Source: Serratia liquefaciens (GTDB lineage: Bacteria > Pseudomonadota > Gammaproteobacteria > Enterobacterales > Enterobacteriaceae). From it: a DNA stretch of 64,000 nt. The notes under the pieces are model-generated. The model did not search any database. It was not told the origin of the DNA and saw nothing but the letters and a program-made list of their open reading frames with translations. Of this stretch, positions 1 through 9,134 are shown piece by piece (the stretch's first letter is position 1; each line of letters begins with the position of its first letter). Made by a program: the position numbers and the translations under genes. The DNA lies in the NCBI RefSeq assembly GCF_027594825.1, contig NZ_CP088930.1, forward strand, positions 620,001-684,000, given 5' to 3'.

Positions 1-25
1 CGGCAATCAGGTCTTTCACATCCAT
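1..25 (-). CDS. yeaC: YeaC-like protein, N-terminus only (cut by window edge)
   Basis: Only the first eight codons are present, reading MDVKDLIA on the minus strand. A GAGGA ribosome-binding sequence lies just upstream. The identification rests mainly on position: in E. coli yeaC (DUF1315, function unknown) follows msrB on the same strand. The fragment is too short to confirm the family. Confidence 0.45.
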
Positions 26-90
26 CAAGGCCTTTCCTCACTCGTGCAAGAATAATTAGCTGAATCGTTTTTTCTAACTCAACGCCGGGT

Positions 91-504
91 TTAGCCTGCG
101 GTTTTCTCACCGTTCTCACCGTCGGTAAAACTGAGCGACGCCGAGTTAACGCAAAAACGCTCGCCGGTCGGCTGCGGACCGTCGGGGAAGACGTGGCCCA
201 AATGCGCGTCGCAGTGGCCACAGCGGATCTCAACGCGATGCATATTATGTGAATTATCATCAAGATAACGAATAGCATCGTCGGATACCGGCTGATAGAA
301 GCTCGGCCAGCCGCACCCGGAGTCATACTTGCTGTCGGAGTAGAACAGCGGGTGGTTGCAGCACAGGCAATGGTACACGCCCTCGCGTTTGTTGTGCAGC
401 AATTTGCCGGAATACGGCGCCTCGGTACCACGTTCCTGAGTCACATAACGTTGGATTTCATTCAGTTCCGTGGCCGGATGGTCAGGGGTTGTCTCTTTAG
501 CCAT
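91..504 (-). CDS. msrB: Peptide methionine-(R)-S-oxide reductase
   Basis: Reduces the R epimer of methionine sulfoxide in proteins in the cytoplasm, using thioredoxin. The 137-residue product has the SelR/MsrB fold markers: two zinc-binding CxxC pairs (near C46/C49 and C95/C98), the DSGCGWPSF stretch with the likely resolving Cys64, and the catalytic Cys118 in [10 protein letters not shown] start at MAKETT. The longer in-frame extension adds a hydrophobic stretch not found in the family. It is divergent from gapA, as in E. coli. The 348 bases between them hold the CRP and promoter signals listed separately and no further gene. Confidence 0.95.
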   Translation of the reverse strand: MAKETTPDHPATELNEIQRYVTQERGTEAPYSGKLLHNKREGVYHCLCCNHPLFYSDSKYDSGCGWPSFYQPVSDDAIRYLDDNSHNMHRVEIRCGHCDAHLGHVFPDGPQPTGERFCVNSASLSFTDGENGEKTAG

Positions 505-628
505 TTGTGCGATTCTCTGAATGTGGATAATGTCAACGAAAACAATGAGTAATAATAACAAAAAATTAACAACACTGCAGCGCTTTTTGGCCTAAACTGT
601 AGCCCATAAAGGTCACGTCGCGGCAATA

Positions 629-644
629 TGTGATACCGATCACA
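629..644. promoter_or_regulatory. CRP-binding site upstream of gapA
   Basis: The sequence TGTGATACCGATCACA is a perfect TGTGA-N6-TCACA palindrome. It lies about 210 bp before the gapA start and 125 bp from msrB. CRP control of gapA is known in E. coli; which of the two divergent genes is served here is inference. Confidence 0.75.
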
Positions 645-781
645 TATCTTATATGGACTGACTTTATACTTGGCGGTTTGACCCCATATTACGGATGAGG
701 CCGAACGCAAACGGAACGTGCAATAAGCGCTCAAACCAGGCTGCGAGGTTTGATTTGCAGCAAGTATTGACACGATTCCGC

Positions 782-809
782 TTGACGCTTGGTAAGGTTT
801 TTGTAATTT
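782..809 (+). promoter_or_regulatory. gapA sigma-70 promoter
   Basis: A TTGACG -35 hexamer (782-787) is followed after 16 bp by TAATTT (804-809). A second -35-like TTGACA sits at 767-772, so overlapping promoters are possible. The leader down to the start codon closely resembles that of E. coli gapA. Confidence 0.6.
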
Positions 810-840
810 TACAGGCAACCTTTTATTCACTAACAAATAG

Positions 841-1848
<1,008 letters not shown>

Positions 1849-1873
1849 TGGATTGATGCCAAGCTGATGATGA

Positions 1874-1900
1874 GGGCGACATTTTTGTCGCCCTTTTTTT
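1874..1900 (+). terminator. gapA rho-independent terminator
   Basis: Stem GGGCGAC/GTCGCCC with a six-base loop, followed directly by seven T residues. It ends 28 bp before the yeaD start. Confidence 0.9.
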
Positions 1901-1928
1901 GTTTCTACGGCGAACAAAAGGCCAACCG

Positions 1929-2804
1929 ATGAACGAAAAAATTTTCACCCTACCCGTTACTCAGCAAATTTCTCCTTATATCAGCCAACGTCAGCTCGAA
2001 GAACTGCCTGTGGTGGTGGTTTCCCACCCGAAAGTACGCGCGGCTATCACACTGCAGGGCGCACATCTGCTGGCCTGGCAACCCAGCGGTGAAAAGCCGG
2101 TCATTTGGCTGAGCAACAACACGCCGTTTAAAAAAGGCAATGCTATCCGCGGCGGCGTCCCTATTTGCTGGCCCTGGTTTGGTCCGGTGGCAAAACCGTC
2201 GCACGGTTTCGCCCGTAATCAGCCCTGGAGCCTGACGGCGCATGATGAAGATGATAACGGCGTCATTCTGACCTTCACGCTGAAAGACAATGAGCAAACC
2301 CGTAGCCTGTGGCCACACGCCTTTACGCTGATTGCCCGCTTCAAGCTAGGCGAGGAGTGCGAAATAGAGCTGGAGTCCCACGGTGATTATCAGGCCACTG
2401 CGGCGCTGCATAGCTACTTCCAGATCGGGGACATTGAACAGGTTAAGGTCGCCGGGCTCGGCGTGCCTTATATCGATAAAGTCGCTGGGGGCACCGAAGC
2501 CAAACAGACGGGTGACGTGACTTTCGTCGGCCAAACCGATCGGGTCTATACCCAGCCGGAGGCCTTTAGCCTGATCAAAGACGCAGCGCTTCAACGCACC
2601 ATTGAGGTTCATCACCACCATATGAGTGATGTAATTGCCTGGAACCCTGGCGTAGAGCTTTCTTGCAGCATGGCGGACATGCCTAACGACGGCTATAAAA
2701 CCATGGTTTGCGTAGAAACCGGCCGCGTCAGCAAACCGCTGATCGCTGCAGGGGAACAACCGGCACGGCTGGCAGTGACCTTCCGCACCCGCAAGAACGC
2801 ATGA
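1929..2804 (+). CDS. yeaD: D-hexose-6-phosphate mutarotase (aldose 1-epimerase-like)
   Basis: 291-residue YeaD-family protein that interconverts anomers of hexose 6-phosphates in the cytosol, acting beside glycolysis. Recognisable stretches are LQGAHLLAWQP and FKKGNAIRGGVPICWPWFG in the N-terminal third, and a late MVCVETGRV that carries the family's conserved acidic residue. The start at MNEKIFTL is chosen because the longer frame runs back into the gapA terminator. The position directly behind gapA is conserved in enterobacteria. The E. coli neighbour yeaE (aldo-keto reductase) is missing here. Confidence 0.93.
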   Translation: MNEKIFTLPVTQQISPYISQRQLEELPVVVVSHPKVRAAITLQGAHLLAWQPSGEKPVIWLSNNTPFKKGNAIRGGVPICWPWFGPVAKPSHGFARNQPWSLTAHDEDDNGVILTFTLKDNEQTRSLWPHAFTLIARFKLGEECEIELESHGDYQATAALHSYFQIGDIEQVKVAGLGVPYIDKVAGGTEAKQTGDVTFVGQTDRVYTQPEAFSLIKDAALQRTIEVHHHHMSDVIAWNPGVELSCSMADMPNDGYKTMVCVETGRVSKPLIAAGEQPARLAVTFRTRKNA

Positions 2805-2860
2805 TCGCACCAGGGGCGGTGGAAACTGCCGCCCTGCGTTATCGCACTATAGACGTGCAA

Positions 2861-2883
2861 AAGGGGCGCTAGCGCCCCTTTAT
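2861..2883. terminator. Bidirectional terminator between yeaD and mipA
   Basis: AAGGGGCGCT/AGCGCCCCTT is a perfect 20-bp inverted repeat between two convergent genes. The T-tracts are short (AA/TT plus TTTA), so strength is moderate. Confidence 0.65.
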
Positions 2884-2918
2884 GATGCCTGCATTGCACT
2901 ATTTTCGTGCATTCGCTT

Positions 2919-3683
2919 TTAGAAGCTGTAGCTCACACCCGTCATCAACAACCCGGTGTAAGATTTATCCACCATCGGGCTGTCTTTCACTTCATCAGAC
3001 AGTTTGATATAACGACCTACAAAGAAGGCATTCCAGTCTTTGTTGATCTTGTAGTTGGCGCTCAGCTCAGCGTAAGGTGCCCAGCTGTCGCTTGGTGTGT
3101 AGCTGTCCAGACCGCTGCGGCGAGATTCGTTATCGTTCACGCCGAAGTAGTATTTATTCTGGTTTTTGCTGCTCCACATCACACCTACGCCAGGGACCAG
3201 GGTGAAGTCATCCAGATCAAATTTGTACAGGTAGGCAACGTCACCGATCATACCGTTGCTGTAATTGAGCGTATCGCCGGTAAAGGTGGTGCGCAGGCTG
3301 CCCCACTCGGCGTTATGCGTATAAGCCAGACCGGCCATCAGCGTGCCACGGCGCTTGTTCAACTTCTTCATGCGGTCGTCGTCGCTGTCACCCGGACGGT
3401 AGCCCAACGGTGAGTAGTAACCCATCAGACTCAGTTGGTTTTCCTGATCTTTCCACAGATAATAGCCGGCGGTCAGGGTACGGAAGTAGAAGTCATCCCC
3501 TTCATAGTTGATGACGGGTACCGGATATACGCGGTCCTGATAGCCACGATACGGATCCGGGCTAACCAGCGCGGAAGCACCGAGTGACCAGGTTCCAGCC
3601 TGAGCACTTTGCGCACAAACCATTGCGGAAGCGATAATTGCTAGCGTTTTGAGTTGAAAAATCTTCACTGGTTCTTTTTCCAT
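2919..3683 (-). CDS. mipA: MipA/OmpV family outer-membrane protein
   Basis: 254-residue MipA-type protein. In E. coli MipA scaffolds the murein transglycosylase MltA and PBP1B at the outer membrane; other family members act as porin-like OmpV proteins. The N-terminus has a signal peptide ending in AQSAQA, and the body alternates short aromatic-rich strands ending in GVSYSF, the usual C-terminal beta-barrel signature. I start at MEKEPVKIF; the 25-residue upstream extension is not part of a normal signal peptide. The position between yeaD and yeaG matches E. coli. Confidence 0.88.
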   Translation of the reverse strand: MEKEPVKIFQLKTLAIIASAMVCAQSAQAGTWSLGASALVSPDPYRGYQDRVYPVPVINYEGDDFYFRTLTAGYYLWKDQENQLSLMGYYSPLGYRPGDSDDDRMKKLNKRRGTLMAGLAYTHNAEWGSLRTTFTGDTLNYSNGMIGDVAYLYKFDLDDFTLVPGVGVMWSSKNQNKYYFGVNDNESRRSGLDSYTPSDSWAPYAELSANYKINKDWNAFFVGRYIKLSDEVKDSPMVDKSYTGLLMTGVSYSF

Positions 3684-4006
3684 AAATAACAGAGTTAATA
3701 GCCGGCTTAGTTTATGTGAAATTGTCGTTACGCGCCTAATCTTTACAATAGAAAACAACCAAGATCGAATAACTTAGAATAGAAATATGAATTAATCATG
3801 GCGGAACAGTGACGTTTTTTACCGCAGGCCGCGCCAGACAAGGCATTTGGCTATCCCTGTCATAACTGAGTCATTGATATGACTTAAAAAAAGCTTTTTA
3901 CCACGCAGGAAATTTTCTGGTATGCAAACTAAGCTTAAATCAGAAGGTGAATGAATCCTGAGCCCAGTGGCAATACAGCGCAACTCGCGATAATAAGCGC
4001 ACCAAG

Positions 4007-4023
4007 TTGGCATACGGGTTGCT
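4007..4023 (+). promoter_or_regulatory. Sigma-54 promoter for yeaGH
   Basis: TTGGCATACGGGTTGCT matches the -24/-12 pattern TGGCAC-N5-TTGCW with one mismatch. The invariant GG and GC are separated by exactly 10 bp. The predicted start lies about 80 bp before yeaG. The rest of the 430-bp gap (3684-4113) holds no credible gene, and I could not find a clear NtrC-type palindrome in it. Confidence 0.85.
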
Positions 4024-4113
4024 GTACTCAAGGATAACTTCTTCTTTCGGGGGCCAAAACACAATCATCAGCTCCCTTTAACCTGTGCTAATAACGAAAG
4101 GACGGGCATCGCC

Positions 4114-6048
4114 ATGAACATATTTGACCACTATCGCCAGCGCTACGAAGCTGCCAAGGACGAAGAGTTCACACTGCAGGAATTTCTTACCATCTGCCGG
4201 CAAGATCGCAGTGCATATGCCAATGCGGCAGAACGTCTACTCATGGCTATCGGTGAACCAGTTATGGTGGATACCGCGCTTGAGTCGCGTATGTCTCGCC
4301 TGTTCTCAAACCGCGTGATCGCACGCTATCCGGCATTCGAAGAGTTCTACGGTATGGAAGAAGCTATCGAACAGATAGTCTCTTACCTGAAACATGCCGC
4401 TCAGGGCCTCGAAGAGAAGAAACAAATCCTTTATCTGCTGGGCCCCGTCGGCGGCGGTAAATCATCGCTGGCAGAACGCCTGAAAGCGCTGATGCAACGC
4501 GTGCCCATTTATACCCTGAGCGCCAACGGCGAACGCAGCCCGGTAAACGACCACCCGCTGTGCCTGTTCAATCCGCAGGAAGATGCCACTATTCTTGAAA
4601 AAGAATATAACATTCCGAATCGTTACCTCGGCACCATCATGTCCCCGTGGGCGGCAAAACGCCTGCATGAATTTGGCGGCGACATCACCAAATTCAAAGT
4701 GGTCAAGGTGCGCCCTTCCATCCTGGAACAGATAGCCATCGCCAAAACGGAACCGGGTGACGAGAACAACCAGGATATCTCCGCGCTGGTCGGCAAGGTC
4801 GATATTCGCAAACTGGAAAACCACGCGCAAAACGATCCGGATGCCTATGGCTATTCCGGCGCCCTGTGCCGTGCCAACCAGGGGATTATGGAGTTCGTGG
4901 AGATGTTCAAAGCGCCGATCAAGGTGCTGCATCCTCTGCTGACCGCTACCCAGGAAGGTAACTACAACGGTACCGAAGGGATCTCCGCCCTGCCGTTCAG
5001 CGGCATTATTCTGGCGCACTCCAACGAATCCGAATGGGTGACCTTCCGTAACAACAAAAACAACGAGGCCTTCCTCGACCGCGTTTACATCGTCAAGGTG
5101 CCTTACTGCCTGCGAGTTTCGGAAGAGATCAAAATCTACGACAAACTCCTGGATCACAGCGAACTGACCCATGCGCCGTGCGCCCCTGGCACGCTTGAAA
5201 CCTTAGCGCGCTTTACCGTACTCTCACGCATGAAAGAGCCGGAAAACTCAAGCATCTACTCGAAGATGCGCGTCTATGACGGCGAAAGCCTGAAGGATAC
5301 CGATCCTAAAGCCAAGTCGTACCAGGAATACCGCGACTACGCCGGGGTCGATGAAGGCATGAACGGCCTGTCCACCCGTTTCGCATTTAAAATTCTGTCG
5401 CGGGTGTTCAACTTTGATCACGCTGAGGTCGCCGCTAACCCGGTTCACCTGTTCTACGTGCTGGAACAGCAGATCGAACGTGAGCAATTCCCGCAAGATC
5501 TGGCAGAGAAATACCTGGAGCACCTGAAAGGCTACCTGATCCCGAAATACGCCGAGTTTATCGGCAAAGAGATCCAGACGGCCTACCTAGAATCTTATTC
5601 GGAATACGGTCAAAACATTTTTGACCGCTACGTGACCTATGCAGATTTCTGGATCCAGGATCAAGAGTACCGTGATCCGGATACCGGTCAGCTGTTCGAT
5701 CGCGAGTCGCTGAACGCCGAGCTGGAGAAAATCGAGAAACCGGCCGGCATCAGTAACCCGAAAGATTTCCGCAACGAAATAGTCAACTTCGTGCTGCGCG
5801 CCCGTGCTAACAATAGTGGCCGTAACCCTAACTGGACCAGCTATGAGAAGCTGCGTACCGTGATCGAGAAGAAAATGTTCTCGAACACCGAAGAGTTACT
5901 GCCGGTGATTTCCTTTAACGCAAAAACCTCAACGGACGAGCAGAAAAAACACGACGACTTCGTCGATCGCATGATGGAGAAAGGCTACACCCGCAAACAG
6001 GTTCGTCTGCTGTGTGAATGGTATCTGCGGGTCAGAAAGTCTTCGTAA
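4114..6048 (+). CDS. yeaG: PrkA-family serine protein kinase
   Basis: 644-residue homologue of E. coli YeaG, a cytoplasmic serine kinase linked to nitrogen-starvation and stationary-phase responses. The N-terminal AAA-like PrkA domain carries a Walker A loop GPVGGGKSS at residues 110-118. The C-terminal part is the PrkA kinase-like domain. Length is full for the family. It is the first gene of a two-gene operon with yeaH, 64 bp downstream, behind a sigma-54 promoter. E. coli yeaGH is also reported to respond to RpoN and RpoS, so control by nitrogen status is a reasonable inference. Confidence 0.96.
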   Translation: MNIFDHYRQRYEAAKDEEFTLQEFLTICRQDRSAYANAAERLLMAIGEPVMVDTALESRMSRLFSNRVIARYPAFEEFYGMEEAIEQIVSYLKHAAQGLEEKKQILYLLGPVGGGKSSLAERLKALMQRVPIYTLSANGERSPVNDHPLCLFNPQEDATILEKEYNIPNRYLGTIMSPWAAKRLHEFGGDITKFKVVKVRPSILEQIAIAKTEPGDENNQDISALVGKVDIRKLENHAQNDPDAYGYSGALCRANQGIMEFVEMFKAPIKVLHPLLTATQEGNYNGTEGISALPFSGIILAHSNESEWVTFRNNKNNEAFLDRVYIVKVPYCLRVSEEIKIYDKLLDHSELTHAPCAPGTLETLARFTVLSRMKEPENSSIYSKMRVYDGESLKDTDPKAKSYQEYRDYAGVDEGMNGLSTRFAFKILSRVFNFDHAEVAANPVHLFYVLEQQIEREQFPQDLAEKYLEHLKGYLIPKYAEFIGKEIQTAYLESYSEYGQNIFDRYVTYADFWIQDQEYRDPDTGQLFDRESLNAELEKIEKPAGISNPKDFRNEIVNFVLRARANNSGRNPNWTSYEKLRTVIEKKMFSNTEELLPVISFNAKTSTDEQKKHDDFVDRMMEKGYTRKQVRLLCEWYLRVRKSS

Positions 6049-6112
6049 CGTCTAATGAGAATTAGCGTCATGGAGATGGCGTAGAAAGTTGGCAACGTCG
6101 TTTGGGGGAAGT

Positions 6113-7381
6113 ATGGCCTATTTCATTGACCGACGGCTTAACGGCAAAAACAAGAGCACGGTTAACCGTCAGCGCTTCTTGCGCCGCTACAAGTCGCAAA
6201 TCAAACAGTCGATTGCCGAAGCCATCAACAAGCGTTCGGTCACCGACGTAGACAGTGGGGAGTCCGTCTCGATCCCCGCTGGCGACATCAACGAACCTAT
6301 GTTTCATCAGGGTCGCGGTGGCACACGCCACCGCGTTCATCCGGGTAATGACCACTTTGTGCAAAATGACCGCGTCGAACGCCCTCAGGGCGGCGGCGGC
6401 GGTGGCAGCGGTCAGGGAAATGCCAGCCAGGATGGTGAAGGCGAAGACGAGTTTGTTTTCCAGATATCCAAGGACGAATACCTCGACCTGCTGTTTGAAG
6501 ATCTGGCGCTGCCGAACCTGAAAAAGAATCAGTATAAGCAGCTTACCGAGTACAAAACCCATCGGGCCGGTTACACCGCCAACGGCGTACCGGCCAATAT
6601 CAGCGTGGTGCGTTCGTTGCAAAACTCGCTGGCGCGCCGCACTGCCATGACCGCAGGAAAACGTCGCGCTTTGCATGAGTTGGAAGACGAACTCACCCAG
6701 ATGGAAAACACCGAACCTGTGCAGTTGCTGGAAGAAGAACGGCTGCGCAAGGAAATAGCCGAACTGAGAAAGAAAATCGAAAGCGTGCCGTTTATCGACA
6801 CCTTTGATTTACGCTATAAGAACTATGAGCGCCGACCGGAGCCCTCCAGCCAGGCGGTGATGTTCTGCCTGATGGACGTTTCCGGCTCCATGGACCAGGC
6901 CACCAAGGACATGGCCAAGCGTTTCTATATTCTGCTCTATCTGTTCCTGAGCCGAACCTATAAAAACGTCGAGGTGGTGTATATTCGCCACCATACCCAG
7001 GCGAAGGAAGTGGATGAGCAGGAGTTCTTCTACTCGCAGGAGACTGGCGGCACCATAGTGTCCAGCGCGCTGAAACTGATGAATGAAGTGGTTGAGGAAC
7101 GTTACGATCCGGCGCAATGGAACATCTACGCCGCGCAAGCGTCGGACGGTGACAACTGGGCCGATGACTCGCCGCTGTGTCACGAACTGCTGGCGAAAAA
7201 GCTGCTGCCGATGGTTCGCTACTACAGCTACATTGAAATCACCCGCCGTGCCCACCAGACACTGTGGCGCGAATACGAGGACCTGCAGGCAAAATTCGAA
7301 AACTTTGCCATGCAGCATATCCGCGAACCGGACGATATTTACCCGGTATTCCGCGAGCTTTTCCACAAGCAGACAGTTTAA
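6113..7381 (+). CDS. yeaH: YeaH/YhbH family protein (DUF444, VWA-like)
   Basis: 422-residue DUF444 protein of unknown biochemical role, co-transcribed with the kinase YeaG. A basic N-terminus is followed by a Gly-rich linker (about residues 92-103), a charged helical region (190-222, possible coiled coil), and a von Willebrand A-like domain with a MIDAS-type DVSGSMD motif at 255-261. The start [11 protein letters not shown] has GGGGGAAG upstream and fits the family; the earlier in-frame Met does not. The conserved kinase/VWA pairing suggests the two act together, but the partner or substrate is not known from sequence. Confidence 0.94.
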   Translation: MAYFIDRRLNGKNKSTVNRQRFLRRYKSQIKQSIAEAINKRSVTDVDSGESVSIPAGDINEPMFHQGRGGTRHRVHPGNDHFVQNDRVERPQGGGGGGSGQGNASQDGEGEDEFVFQISKDEYLDLLFEDLALPNLKKNQYKQLTEYKTHRAGYTANGVPANISVVRSLQNSLARRTAMTAGKRRALHELEDELTQMENTEPVQLLEEERLRKEIAELRKKIESVPFIDTFDLRYKNYERRPEPSSQAVMFCLMDVSGSMDQATKDMAKRFYILLYLFLSRTYKNVEVVYIRHHTQAKEVDEQEFFYSQETGGTIVSSALKLMNEVVEERYDPAQWNIYAAQASDGDNWADDSPLCHELLAKKLLPMVRYYSYIEITRRAHQTLWREYEDLQAKFENFAMQHIREPDDIYPVFRELFHKQTV

Positions 7382-7404
7382 CATCAAATAAAATCTTTTA
7401 AATC

Positions 7405-7429
7405 AGCCGGCTAACGTCGTTAGCCGGTT
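7405..7429 (+). terminator. Hairpin after yeaH
   Basis: GCCGGCTAAC/GTTAGCCGG inverted repeat with a three-base loop, 25 bp past the yeaH stop. There is no T-tract, so it may be a 3'-end stabiliser rather than an intrinsic terminator. Confidence 0.45.
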
Positions 7430-7559
7430 ATCTCCCCGTTCTGACTTATCCCGTAGCGCCGCTCTCGTTCGGCATCGGGTATGAAAATCAACGTGAGTTT
7501 GTTTATGATGAACCGTACCCACGTAAAATTGAATAATCGAAACCTGGGGCCTGACGAAA

Positions 7560-7889
7560 CTACAATTTGTTCATTTTGAATCTGATGGTGACATCCATAT
7601 TCTTATAGGGCTTGTTTTTCTCATAGCGCCACTGGGCCATCGCAATGATAGCCTTATCTTCAAACAGTCCACGAGGTTTGGCATCGAGGATCCTTAATTC
7701 ACTCACCTTCCCATCGGCACCGACATCAAACTGAATTTTTACGTAGCCTTCAATAGTATGGTCAACGGCATAGACAGGATACAGGGGGTTGACCTGTGAC
7801 AAGAGCTTGGGTTTTGGGCCTTGCGCAGTATCGGGTGAAACACAGGCACTGAGAGTCAGTATAATTAACAAAGTCAAAGGCTTTAACAT
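7560..7889 (-). CDS. TonB C-terminal-domain lipoprotein
   Basis: 109-residue protein with a lipoprotein signal (LTLSAC, lipidated Cys16) and a TonB C-terminal fold: LLSQVNPLYPVYA, then EGYVKIQFDVGADGKV, and a terminal MAQWRYE stretch. It lacks the transmembrane anchor and Pro-rich spacer of true TonB, so it cannot couple to ExbBD in the usual way. A Fur-like box lies about 50 bp upstream, suggesting iron control. It could be a periplasmic or outer-membrane TonB mimic, or a divergent energy-transduction partner; the function is unknown. Confidence 0.75.
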   Translation of the reverse strand: MLKPLTLLIILTLSACVSPDTAQGPKPKLLSQVNPLYPVYAVDHTIEGYVKIQFDVGADGKVSELRILDAKPRGLFEDKAIIAMAQWRYEKNKPYKNMDVTIRFKMNKL

Positions 7890-7934
7890 AGCAACATCCT
7901 GTTGGCGAAAGTTCCGACCCAGTCTAATTTATGT

Positions 7935-7953
7935 CGTAATAGAAATCATTATC
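7935..7953. promoter_or_regulatory. Fur-box-like site before the TonB-like lipoprotein
   Basis: The 19-mer ending in AATCATTATC matches the GATAATGATAATCATTATC consensus at 14 of 19 positions, with a perfect right half. It sits 46-64 bp before the start codon. Confidence 0.5.
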
Positions 7954-8051
7954 AATAGAAAAACTCAATATAGCGCGTAACTTGCCCAGTCGCTCAATTC
8001 GCATTCTCCCTGCGCATTTCAGCGTGAAAAACTGCCGACCTCCCCCAACGG

Positions 8052-8519
8052 TCAGAGCGTTCCTTTCACCGGGAAAAAGAAAACCACTTCCGGATCCTGC
8101 TCATCAAGGTTATCAATACGACCACTCTCAATAAATCCGGTCTTCGACAGTAGCTTTATCATCGGTAAATTCGAGCGATTGGTTGAGGTGAAAAGTTTCG
8201 GACGCATACAGATCTTTTTAAAATATTCGATAAATTTTAACCCCACCTTTTTACGTCTCATCAAGCTGCCAACCATAAGAATTTCTATAAATCCACTGTC
8301 GTAAAAGTGATAGTGTAATACGCCGTAAGCCGCGACCACGCCCTCGATTTCAGCGACGTGACAGACGCCAGCCTCGCACCACTCGCCTATCTGAGCATAG
8401 CGACACGGATCCTGTGATGCCAAGGTATCAAGGTCAATCAATAGGTTAGCATCCGTTACTGTTGCCAGGCGAAAAATCAATTTCGGCTCCCCGCTATTTT
8501 TGTGGTTAACGAGCATCAT
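8052..8519 (-). CDS. GNAT-family acetyltransferase
   Basis: 155-residue protein with the N-acetyltransferase layout: an N-terminal FRLATVTDANLLIDL strand-helix, a central VVAAYGVLHYHF strand pair, the acetyl-CoA loop around MRRKKVGLKFIEYF (a degenerate RxxGxG), and KLLSKTGFIESGR near the end. The substrate cannot be predicted. Base composition is lower in GC than the flanking core genes, which fits an accessory gene. An array of ATTCCTAATT half-sites lies directly before its start. Confidence 0.72.
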   Translation of the reverse strand: MMLVNHKNSGEPKLIFRLATVTDANLLIDLDTLASQDPCRYAQIGEWCEAGVCHVAEIEGVVAAYGVLHYHFYDSGFIEILMVGSLMRRKKVGLKFIEYFKKICMRPKLFTSTNRSNLPMIKLLSKTGFIESGRIDNLDEQDPEVVFFFPVKGTL

Positions 8520-8530
8520 TCGCTGAGGTA

Positions 8531-8580
8531 ATTCCTAATTACGTTTTTACCCATTGCGCCAATTAGGAATATTCCTATTT
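8531..8580. repeat. Three-half-site operator-like repeat
   Basis: ATTCCTAATT at 8531-8540 and its exact complement AATTAGGAAT at 8561-8570 form a 10-bp inverted repeat. A third copy, ATTCCTATTT (one mismatch), abuts it at 8571-8580. The array lies between the divergent GNAT gene and a small-protein gene and looks like a transcription-factor site. Confidence 0.5.
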
Positions 8581-8615
8581 AATGAATGGCCAAATTGCCA
8601 TCTCAGGTGAATGCC

Positions 8616-8735
8616 ATGGAATTACTTCCCTTTGCAATCATCGTCGTTTTGATCGCAGTTGTCGTATTTTCCTTTGTCATGTATTTACGACAAAGAAGAG
8701 TAAGTACTTTCAACGCCAAGCGGAAACGACGTTAG
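8616..8735 (+). CDS. Small single-pass membrane protein (39 aa)
   Basis: Not recognised. The frame begins MELLPFAIIVVLIAVVVFSF, a single hydrophobic helix, and ends in a strongly basic tail (RQRR, then KRKRR). AGGTGA sits five bases before the ATG, which is good support for translation. The positive C-terminus suggests the tail stays in the cytoplasm. It is divergent from the GNAT gene across the half-site array, so they may share control. Confidence 0.5.
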   Translation: MELLPFAIIVVLIAVVVFSFVMYLRQRRVSTFNAKRKRR

Positions 8736-8967
8736 GACGCCCCTCCACAAGGAAGTGGTTAACAGCACCACTCCGCCTCATTCTTTTCAACGTCCTTGCC
8801 GGTTTTCCATCGCACGCGCGCATCATACTTTTCTGAGGATATTCTGATACCTGCACCATTACGGATTTTCTGCTTGTCGCTGAAATTCAGGTGCGTTACT
8901 GTCGCCATCTGGAGACACACACCATCACATAACCAGAACAACATCCAGTTTGTCGCTATCATCCCTT

Positions 8968-8994
8968 AATCCCGCCGCTGTGCGGGATTTTTTT
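8968..8994 (+). terminator. Strong plus-strand terminator with no obvious gene before it
   Basis: AATCCCGC/GCGGGATT stem, six-base loop, then a T-run. The 230 bases before it contain no ATG on the plus strand, so it may end a small RNA or read-through from the 39-aa gene. On the minus strand there is only a doubtful 49-codon frame (8759-8908). The rest of the 8736-9134 gap shows nothing. Confidence 0.7.
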
Positions 8995-9134
8995 ATGCCG
9001 CACAGAGCCGCTCAACATAATGAGGCCCCCATATCCCTGCTGCCAGAAACTGACAGTGGCTGCCATTACACTCGTCATGCACGCAGGACGAAACCTTCCT
9101 GCCCTTTATCAGCCACACAAGGAAATCGCCGCCA

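Noticed and set aside
3819..4064. 81-codon minus-strand frame between mipA and yeaG
   Set aside because: It runs through the sigma-54 promoter, lacks a ribosome-binding site and has no protein-like hydrophobic or motif pattern.
7484..7582. 33-codon plus-strand frame after yeaH
   Set aside because: It overlaps the end of the TonB-like gene, has no ribosome-binding site and no recognisable feature.
8759..8908. 49-codon minus-strand frame starting MATVTHLNFSDKQ
   Set aside because: Residue composition is plausible, but there is no usable ribosome-binding site and the strong terminator nearby faces the other way.
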